NCBI GenBank assembly: GCA_009780445.1
Contig: WRAA01000050.1
Coordinates: 1-10,861, forward strand
Origin: Defluviitaleaceae bacterium
GTDB taxonomy: Bacteria > Bacillota > Clostridia > Lachnospirales > WRAA01
DNA length: 10,861 nucleotides
Direction of reading: 5' to 3'
Part shown: piece by piece, positions 5,139 through 10,861 of the stretch
How positions within the stretch are numbered: the stretch's first letter is position 1
Layout: every line of letters begins with the position of its first letter
The notes under the pieces: generated by a model
The model's database searches: none
The model's input: the letters and a program-made list of their open reading frames with translations, nothing else
What the model was told of the DNA's origin: nothing
Program-made: the position numbers and the translations under genes

Positions 5139-7079
5139 GGAGAAGCTTAGGAGGATGCCGGGCAGGAGCAGGCCGGGGAAGATTACGGCGATTGCGGACT
5201 GCGCGAAGGTCATGGTCAGTGCCGGGGTGTGCAGCTGCGTGGGGGGGATGCCGAAGGCGTGTTCGATGCCCTGCGTCCAGTCGATGGCCTCGATGAGGAA
5301 GCGGTAGTTCTCCCCGCCGGACAGCTCGTTGGCCGCCGCGTCCAGAATGCCGGAGCCGCCCAGCACCACGACCCTGCCCGCGTCCGGGTTGCCCCGCGTT
5401 GTTTCTATGCGTGCGCCCAGAGCGAAGGTTCCGTGTTCGGCGCGGCCGTCCTCCCAGGGGTGCGGACGCTCGAAGGCATAGGGGCTGGTGGTGATGAGGC
5501 TCTGCACGTTGGCGCGGCCGTCGGCTTCTTCGCGCAGGAACACCGCCCGCGAATTCGGCACAAGCACGCGGCGTGTACTGCCGTGCCTGCTGACGGGGCG
5601 TGCGTCGGCAAGGATGTTGTGTGACGTGTGAAGGTAGTCCCGCGTTTCGGCCACTAGCCGCCCGCCCTGCTCTATGCCAAGGCCGTGCAGTTTTGCGGCA
5701 AGCTGTGCGGATCTGCCCTCCACATCGTCCACAGCCACAACAAGACCGCCGCCAGCGTCGAGAAAGCCGGCAAGTTCGGCGGCCTCGGCCTCTCCCCATT
5801 CGGGCGCGGGCGCGGTTATCAGCACCACCGATACGTCGGGGGCGATCTCGCCGCCGCGCAGATCCAGGCTGTCCACCATGTAGTTGGCCGACACCAAGGC
5901 TTCGGCAAAGCTCTGCGGCAAGCCCGACCCGCCGCCGGCCACGTGCGCCAGCCGAGGATTCCCGCAGGAGACGCAGTACAGCACCGCGTTCGTGACCTCG
6001 GCCTCCAGATTTATGGCGGAGACGTAGATCCGAAGTTCGTCCTCGTCGAAGCCGGCGGCGAAGAGCCTCTCCGGCGGAATCACCTTGGACGATTCGCCGT
6101 GGCCGTGCAGACCCGCGCCGCCGCCGATAACCACGATGCTGCCGGCCTCCGGCGTGCCGAATTCGCGAAGGCGGCGCGACGGCGCGAAGCTCACATGTAC
6201 ATTGGGGTGGCGGCCGTAGGCCAGCAATAATTCCCGGGAAATGTCGAAGTATCTGCCGGCGTAACCCGGCGGGAAGTTCGCATAGATATGCACCGGCGTT
6301 TCCAGAGCGTCCAGCACATCGGCCGTTGCCGCGGAAAGCGTGAATATCTGCCCGCGCGTGAGATCCGCGTACAGCGGAACCCTTGCCGCGCCGACATTCA
6401 TCAGCACCGCCGCCAAGGCCGTTAGGATCAGCCGCGGCATCTTGCCGGCTTGCCGCCGCTCCTGCATAGTAATAAGTGCCGCCGCCGCGAAGAACACGGA
6501 AAAGGACACAAAGAACACCACGCCGCCAAGGCTAGGCAAACCCTTCACAAAGCTGTGGAACCGCGCCTCAAACACCGTGATGTACAGGCATCCGTACAGC
6601 ACGAAGCTTACAACGCCCAAAACAGGCGTGTTGCTAACCGCAAGGCGCAGACACAGCCCCAGCGAGAGATAGCTCACGCCCAGCAGCAACAGCCCGGCAT
6701 ACGCGCCCGCAAGGTGCGCCAAATTCAGATCCGTGTAGACCGCCGGCACAACGGCTATGGCCGTGCCAAGAAGCACCACCGCCGCGAAGAGTGCGTTGTC
6801 CGCCAAGTACTTGGAGAACAGCCGCCCGGACGTAAACATCGACAGCGGCTGGGGAAGCCCCGCTGTGATCCACGCCGCGAACACAGGCAGCACCGCGCCC
6901 ATCATGCCCACCGTAGTGTGGAAGTCGGCCGAAGCACCAATGATGTTAACGACAACCATCAACGCCGTTATCGTCATCAGGAATACCGCCGCAAATATAT
7001 ATCCGCGCCGGCTCCCGCCCGCCCCCGGTTCATGTATGATTTGCTGATGCACAGAAAGCATAACGGCACATCCCGACAT
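5124..7079 (-). CDS. ABC-2-type permease fused to a GldG-like auxiliary domain
   Basis: 651 residues from ATG at 7079. The start is uncertain: no strong ribosome site is seen, ATG at 7061 is possible, and the GTG at 7154 lies inside hairpin F and is unlikely. Residues 1-205 form a membrane domain with about six spans (27-48, 55-74, 93-113, 120-142, 152-171, 183-204), like GldF permeases. A seventh span (215-231) starts a GldG-like half with the diagnostic ADLTRGQIFTLSAATADVLDALETP-type segment (238-262), EVTNAVLYC (361-369), a FLDAGGGLVVAVDD stretch, and ENYRFLIEAIDW (590-601). A last span (623-645) re-anchors it. Such proteins partner an ABC ATPase in GldA/GldFG-like exporters of unknown cargo, but no ATPase gene lies beside this one. 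The C-terminus ends LGRV with the TGA inside element E; the usual basic tail after the last span is missing. Confidence 0.8.
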   Translation of the reverse strand: MSGCAVMLSVHQQIIHEPGAGGSRRGYIFAAVFLMTITALMVVVNIIGASADFHTTVGMMGAVLPVFAAWITAGLPQPLSMFTSGRLFSKYLADNALFAAVVLLGTAIAVVPAVYTDLNLAHLAGAYAGLLLLGVSYLSLGLCLRLAVSNTPVLGVVSFVLYGCLYITVFEARFHSFVKGLPSLGGVVFFVSFSVFFAAAALITMQERRQAGKMPRLILTALAAVLMNVGAARVPLYADLTRGQIFTLSAATADVLDALETPVHIYANFPPGYAGRYFDISRELLLAYGRHPNVHVSFAPSRRLREFGTPEAGSIVVIGGGAGLHGHGESSKVIPPERLFAAGFDEDELRIYVSAINLEAEVTNAVLYCVSCGNPRLAHVAGGGSGLPQSFAEALVSANYMVDSLDLRGGEIAPDVSVVLITAPAPEWGEAEAAELAGFLDAGGGLVVAVDDVEGRSAQLAAKLHGLGIEQGGRLVAETRDYLHTSHNILADARPVSRHGSTRRVLVPNSRAVFLREEADGRANVQSLITTSPYAFERPHPWEDGRAEHGTFALGARIETTRGNPDAGRVVVLGGSGILDAAANELSGGENYRFLIEAIDWTQGIEHAFGIPPTQLHTPALTMTFAQSAIAVIFPGLLLPGILLSFSLGRV

Positions 7080-7134
7080 AGTTTGTATGCCTAGGATGTG
7101 CCAAAATTTGAAAACTATGCAAGAGCGGGAGGTT

Positions 7135-7234
7135 ATAGCAGTTCCGCTTGACACTAAGCTTCATCGTTCGCCGGAAACCGCAGTGAACCATTGCGGTTCC
7201 GGCTCCGATTCAGCAAGTGTCAAGTGGAACTGCT
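7135..7234. repeat. Inverted repeat, element F (C/F family)
   Basis: The arms are 7137-7154 (AGCAGTTCCGCTTGACAC) and 7217-7234, paired over 18 bp with one mismatch. An inner hairpin pairs CCGGAAACCGCA (7171-7182) with TGCGGTTCCGG (7192-7202), with one bulged A. Between them the arms do not pair well. The right end touches the TAA stop of the EF-G-like gene (7235-7237). Both arms contain TTGACA, a perfect -35 hexamer, but no matching -10 box follows at the right distance. Confidence 0.8.
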
Positions 7235-9328
7235 TTACTCCTTCTCTTTCTCCAGTTCCTTCTTGCGCGATTCTACTATCTTGGTCTGCGCTTCGGCCGG
7301 GGCTTCCTCGTAGCGGTCGAATTCCATTGTGAAGGAGCCGCGGCCTTGCGTCATGGAGCGAAGGTCTGTGGTGTACTTGAACATCTCGGCCATTGGGGCT
7401 TCCGCGGAGATGTTGGTCTTGCGGCCGGCCTTTTCCATGCCCAGCACGCGCCCGCGGCGTTTGTTCATGTCGCCCATTACGTCGCCGGTGTAGTCGTCCG
7501 GCACTGTTACTACGATTTTCGCGATAGGCTCGAGTATGGTGGGCTTCGCCTTCAGGAAGGCTTCCTTGAACGCGATTATCGCGGCAAGCTTGAACGCCAT
7601 TTCAGAGGAGTCCACATCGTGATAGGAGCCGTCCACAAGGGTTGCCTTGATGCCCACAACCGGGTAGGCCGCCAAGGGGCCTGCCAGCACACATTCCTGT
7701 ATGCCCTTCTCGATAGCCGGGAAGAAGTTTTTGGGCACCGCGCCGCCGAAGATCTTCTCTTCGAATACATAGGGCTTGGTGAGGTCGCCCGAAGGCTCGA
7801 ACTCCATGTGGACATCGCCGAACTGGCCGCGCCCGCCGGACTGCTTCTTGTGGCGGCCTTGAACCTTCACCTTGCCCTTGATCATCTCGCGGTACTGTAT
7901 GGTGGGTACGATCAGGTTGACCTCCAGCTTGTGCCTGTTGCGCAGCTTGTTCACCAGCACGTCCAGCTGATTGTCGCCCAGCGCGCTTACGACGGACTGT
8001 TTCGTCACCGCGTTTACGGCGAATTTCAGAGTGCGATCCTCTTCCATAAGCTTGCCCATGGCCTGGCCGATCTTGTCCTCGTCGCCCTTGTTCTTGGGCA
8101 GCATCGCCATGGAGAGCAGGGCGGCGGGGTACTTCACAGGCTCGAAGCGCAGGGGGCGGCTCTTGGCGCAGAGGCTGTGGGATGTTCCGGCGTTTTGCAG
8201 CTTTGCAAGCGCGCCGATATCACCCGCGCGAAGCTCGCTGACTTCGATCTGTTCCTTGCCGCGCAGGACATAGAGGGTGCTTGCCTTTTCCTCTGTCTCC
8301 TTGTTGACGTTAAACAGCTGTGCGTCCTTCTTGAGTATGCCGGACATAACCTTGAAGATGGTGAGGCGGCCTACGTATGGGTCGGAGATTGTTTTGAATA
8401 CAAAGAGGGCGAGGGGGTCGCTCTCGGAGCAAGCTACGTCAACTTCCGCGTCTGTCCGTGTGTCGGTGGCCTTGGTGGACTTGCGAAGCTTCTCTGTCGG
8501 CGGCGACGAGTTCACGATAGCGTCCAGCAGTCCGCTGACACTGCCAAGGCTTGTTGTTGCCGAGCCGCACAGCACGGGTGTGACCATGTGCGCCGCAAGG
8601 CCGTTCTGTATGCCTGTGTATACTTCGTCCACGCTGAAATGCTCTTCGGCGAAGAATTTTTCCATCAGTGCGTCGTCCGTTTCGGCCACGGCTTCTTCAA
8701 CCATCAGGCGGATGGTCTCCAGCTCGTCCGTAAGCTCCGCGGGGATCTCACATTCCTTGGTCTTTGTTCCGTCGAACTTGCGGCCAGCCTTCTTAACAAC
8801 GTTTATGTAGCCTACGAACTTGCCGCCTTCCTTGATGGGAATTTGCATCGGCGCGATGCTCTTGCCGAACTTTTCCTTCAGCTCTTCCACTACCTTGTCC
8901 AGATCCGCGTGTTCGTCGTCCATGCCGTTAATGAATATCAAACGCGGCAGACCCATTTCCTCCGCGTAATCCCAGGCGATCTCCGAGCCGACCTCCACGC
9001 CGGACTTCGCCGACACAACGATCAGCAGCATGTCGGCCACGGAAAGGGCTTCGCGCACCTGCCCCGCAAAGTCGAAGTATCCCGGCGTATCTATGAAGTT
9101 TATCTTGCCGCCATTCCACTCGACAGGGATTATCGAGCCGGATACGGAGACCTTTCTGCGTACTTCTTCCGCGTCGTAGTCGCTCACGGTGTTGCCGTCG
9201 TCCACCTTGCCCAGGCGGCTTGTTACGCCCGAAACGTGCAGAAATGCTTCTACGAGAGAGGTCTTACCGCATCCGCTGTGTCCCAGTACCGCTACGTTTC
9301 TGATCTGACTAGCCGAATAGCACTTCAT
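7235..9328 (-). CDS. EF-G-like translational GTPase (paralogue type)
   Basis: 697 residues from ATG at 9328, with AAGGAGG (9336-9342) seven nucleotides upstream. It has full EF-G architecture: G domain, domain II (about 305-390), and domains III-V, including the domain IV block KKQSGGRGQFGDVHMEFEP and domain V GEV-like segments (MGDMNKRRGRV). The P-loop is GHSGCGKT (16-23). Switch II is DTPGYFDF (80-87), with Tyr in place of the catalytic His of canonical DTPGHVDF. Switch I lacks the RGITI motif (it reads RRKVSVSGS), and G4 reads NGMD (134-137) instead of NKxD. The Tyr and the GHSGCGKT loop fit the secondary EF-G-like paralogues of Clostridia, so this is probably not the housekeeping fusA, which normally sits with rpsL/rpsG. 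Role in translation or ribosome rescue is unproven. The stop directly abuts hairpin F. Confidence 0.88.
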   Translation of the reverse strand: MKCYSASQIRNVAVLGHSGCGKTSLVEAFLHVSGVTSRLGKVDDGNTVSDYDAEEVRRKVSVSGSIIPVEWNGGKINFIDTPGYFDFAGQVREALSVADMLLIVVSAKSGVEVGSEIAWDYAEEMGLPRLIFINGMDDEHADLDKVVEELKEKFGKSIAPMQIPIKEGGKFVGYINVVKKAGRKFDGTKTKECEIPAELTDELETIRLMVEEAVAETDDALMEKFFAEEHFSVDEVYTGIQNGLAAHMVTPVLCGSATTSLGSVSGLLDAIVNSSPPTEKLRKSTKATDTRTDAEVDVACSESDPLALFVFKTISDPYVGRLTIFKVMSGILKKDAQLFNVNKETEEKASTLYVLRGKEQIEVSELRAGDIGALAKLQNAGTSHSLCAKSRPLRFEPVKYPAALLSMAMLPKNKGDEDKIGQAMGKLMEEDRTLKFAVNAVTKQSVVSALGDNQLDVLVNKLRNRHKLEVNLIVPTIQYREMIKGKVKVQGRHKKQSGGRGQFGDVHMEFEPSGDLTKPYVFEEKIFGGAVPKNFFPAIEKGIQECVLAGPLAAYPVVGIKATLVDGSYHDVDSSEMAFKLAAIIAFKEAFLKAKPTILEPIAKIVVTVPDDYTGDVMGDMNKRRGRVLGMEKAGRKTNISAEAPMAEMFKYTTDLRSMTQGRGSFTMEFDRYEEAPAEAQTKIVESRKKELEKEKE

Positions 9329-9335
9329 TGATTTG

Positions 9336-9342
9336 CCTCCTT
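9336..9342 (-). promoter_or_regulatory. Strong ribosome binding site of the EF-G-like gene
   Basis: AAGGAGG on the minus strand lies seven nucleotides before ATG at 9328. It is one of the strongest sites in the window and implies efficient translation. Only 42 nt separate this gene from the ATPase stop, and no clear promoter is visible there, so transcription may come from the upstream gene or start within its 3' end. Confidence 0.75.
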
Positions 9343-9360
9343 AGATGTATGTTTTGAAGA

Positions 9361-9388
9361 TTAGAACCTATTAAACACGGGTTCTTAA
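9361..9388. repeat. 28-nt miniature of element D at the ATPase 3' end
   Basis: It begins TTAGAACCT and ends GGTTCTTAA, the same two termini as element D (4573-4815), with only about ten bases between them. Read on the minus strand, TTAAGAACCCGTGTT matches the end of D (TTAAGAACCTGTGTT) at 14 of 15 positions. The last five codons and the TAA of the ATPase-like gene lie inside it. It forms a short GAACC/GGTTC stem that may add weak termination. Confidence 0.7.
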
Positions 9389-10861
9389 AACCGAGGAAAC
9401 AGGAACTACTAACGCGCCCAGAACGATTGATACCGCAAGCCCCGCCGGCATAAGCGGCACGAAACCCGCGAAGCCGTTCACACCGGGAGCGTATATCAGC
9501 AGCAGGGCAAGGATGAGAGAGGCCGCAACCGCTGTGCGAAGGTGCTTGTTGTGTTGCAGCACGGCGGCCATGCTGCCGCGCTTGCCGCCTATGTTAAGCG
9601 CCAGCAGGCACTGATAGACGCTAAACGTCAGGAAGGCCATGGTGATGCCCGTCACACTGCGATCGAAGCTGACGAGGCCGTGTTCGAAGAATGAGCCCGC
9701 GATGTATGCCGCAAAGGCCGGAACCGCACCCGCCACGCCGTGCCACAGCACTGCGGTGCCCGCACCGCCGGCAAAGAAACTTTCGCCGGGGTTACGCGGC
9801 GGCCTGTTCATGATGCCAGCCTCTGCCTGTTCCAGAGCCAGAGCCGCCGCAACGACAGCCCCCGGAACCAGCGAGATCCACAGCAGATGCCCCGGGCGTA
9901 GTATCACGAAGCCGAACACCGTGGCCAGGAACACCGCCAAGACCTGCGCAAGGTTTGACGTAAGCAGGAACAGCGCGGTTCTGCGCACGTTGTCGTAGAT
10001 CCTGCGGCCTTCGCCCACCGCCGCGACCACGTTCTCGAAGCCCGTGTCCGCCAGCACGATACCGGCGTTGTTGTTCACCGCGTCGGCACTGTTTGCGCCC
10101 AGGCCGATGCCGATGTCGGCTGATTGGAGGCTCGGCGCGTCGTGAACGCCGATGCCCGTTACGGCGCAGACATAACCCTTACGTCGCCACGCGCCGACGA
10201 TGCCGGCCTTGCCGCCCGGCGCAACCCGCGCGTATACTCCGATGGACTCCAGCCGCTCTTCGTATTCAAGCCGGTCTATGGCGGATATTTCGCCGCCTGT
10301 CATGGCCTGGCTAGCGTCCGACACAAGTTCCAGCTGCCGGGCGATGGCCACGGCGGTGTCCTTGTGTTCGCCGGTGATCATCACGGGCGTTATGCCGGCG
10401 GCCTTGCACGCGGCTATGGCGGCGGCGGCTTCCGGCCGCACGGCGTTGGTCATGCCGGCAATGCCGATGAATGTCATGTCGCACTCCAGCGCGTCCGCGC
10501 CGGATTCGAGAGCGGCCTCGATCTCCTCGGGGAACTCGTAGGCATATTCCTTAAACGCCGCGGCCAAAACGCTCTTGCCCTGCCCGGCCATCAGCTGTAT
10601 TCGGGTGAGAAGGTTCTCTGCGTCCTCGTCGGTAAGCTCGAACTCTTCGCCGTCTGTGAGGATGTGCGTACACAACGCCAGCACCTGCTCCGGCGCGCCC
10701 TTCGTAAACTGCATTACGCGCCCGTCGTTGAGATGCACCGTCGTCATGCGCATACGCCCGTTGTCCGCCGGCAGGGTGTACAGCCGCGCGAACAGCGGCT
10801 CCAGATGGCTCCTGTTCTGCCCAAGCGTCAGCGCGTACTCCGCAAGAGCCGCCTCCGCCGC
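9371..10861 (-). CDS. P-type cation-transporting ATPase-like protein with degenerate motifs (5' end outside window)
   Basis: 496 residues are visible; the frame is open to the right edge, and the first visible ATG (10753) is not the start. It carries the end of the N domain (EAALAEYA, FTKGAPEQ nucleotide-binding motif), the P-domain second half, and the M5-M10 membrane region of a P2-type (calcium pump-like) ATPase. The phosphorylated DKTGT motif and M1-M4 lie outside. Several invariant residues differ: DPPR reads NAVR (10436-10447), TGD reads TGE (10367-10375), and TGDGVNDAP reads TGIGVHDAP (10133-10159). Ion-site residues of M5 and M6 also change: NxxE reads NLAQ (9944-9955), and NLVTD reads SLVPG (9860-9874). 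The KGAP and PxxK (PGGK) lysines are kept. It may be a non-pumping pseudo-ATPase. The tail LRTRV and TAA stop come from the mini-D element. Confidence 0.85.
   Translation of the reverse strand, partial: AAEAALAEYALTLGQNRSHLEPLFARLYTLPADNGRMRMTTVHLNDGRVMQFTKGAPEQVLALCTHILTDGEEFELTDEDAENLLTRIQLMAGQGKSVLAAAFKEYAYEFPEEIEAALESGADALECDMTFIGIAGMTNAVRPEAAAAIAACKAAGITPVMITGEHKDTAVAIARQLELVSDASQAMTGGEISAIDRLEYEERLESIGVYARVAPGGKAGIVGAWRRKGYVCAVTGIGVHDAPSLQSADIGIGLGANSADAVNNNAGIVLADTGFENVVAAVGEGRRIYDNVRRTALFLLTSNLAQVLAVFLATVFGFVILRPGHLLWISLVPGAVVAAALALEQAEAGIMNRPPRNPGESFFAGGAGTAVLWHGVAGAVPAFAAYIAGSFFEHGLVSFDRSVTGITMAFLTFSVYQCLLALNIGGKRGSMAAVLQHNKHLRTAVAASLILALLLIYAPGVNGFAGFVPLMPAGLAVSIVLGALVVPVSSVLRTRV

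Noticed and set aside
5014..5799. 261-codon Arg/Pro-rich frame on the minus strand within the GldG-like gene
   Set aside because: Arginine- and proline-rich composition is typical of an out-of-frame reading of GC-rich DNA.
7148..7153. Perfect TTGACA in element F as a promoter -35 box
   Set aside because: No -10-like hexamer is found 16-18 nt downstream on either strand; the motif is part of the repeat terminus.
7080..7154. N-terminal extension of the GldG-like protein from GTG at 7154
   Set aside because: The start codon is in the arm of hairpin F, with no ribosome site, and the extra 25 residues do not resemble the family.
7217..9331. 704-codon open frame antisense to the whole EF-G-like gene
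   Set aside because: It mirrors a GC-rich gene; the opposite strand has a conserved protein and strong ribosome site, while this translation has no recognisable motif.

Overview
The window looks like a moderately GC-rich Bacillota (Clostridia-type) chromosome. The grounds are a secreted protein with a copper-amine-oxidase-like N-terminal domain, a DUF3842-type protein, a DegV protein, strong AGGAGG-type ribosome binding sites and frequent TTG/GTG starts. This placement is inferred from gene content only. No tRNA, rRNA, CRISPR array, transposase or phage gene is visible.

Layout, left to right. 15-184: long imperfect hairpin (element A). 243-2033 (+): secreted surface-type protein with four tandem Ig-like repeats. 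2046-2453 (+): DUF3842-type protein, probably in the same transcript, followed by a bidirectional terminator (2475-2523) and a second long hairpin (element C). 2688-4506 (-): compact hisA / 71-residue membrane protein / degV operon. 4507-5123: non-coding, with a minus-strand promoter between two large hairpins (D and E). 5124-7079 (-): ABC-2 permease fused to a GldG-like domain. 7135-7234: hairpin F. 7235-9328 (-): EF-G-like GTPase. 9361-9388: 28-nt miniature of D. 9371-10861 (-): 3' two thirds of a P-type cation ATPase-like gene, cut by the window edge.

The genes are mostly recognisable and do not form one pathway. The notable part is the set of hairpin elements. They fall into at least three families by terminal sequence (A/E, C/F, D/mini-D) and are built of nested hairpin modules with recurrent CTAG and CGTCGTC motifs. 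A and E are copies of one element in opposite orientation. Each of two families also has a collapsed 28-nt form made of little more than its two ends. The elements abut gene 3' ends: for three genes, and possibly a fourth at the left edge, the last codons and the stop codon lie inside the element, and for the EF-G-like gene the stop touches it. Two proteins also stand out: the P-type ATPase lacks several residues normally essential for catalysis and ion binding, and the EF-G-like GTPase has altered G-motifs.
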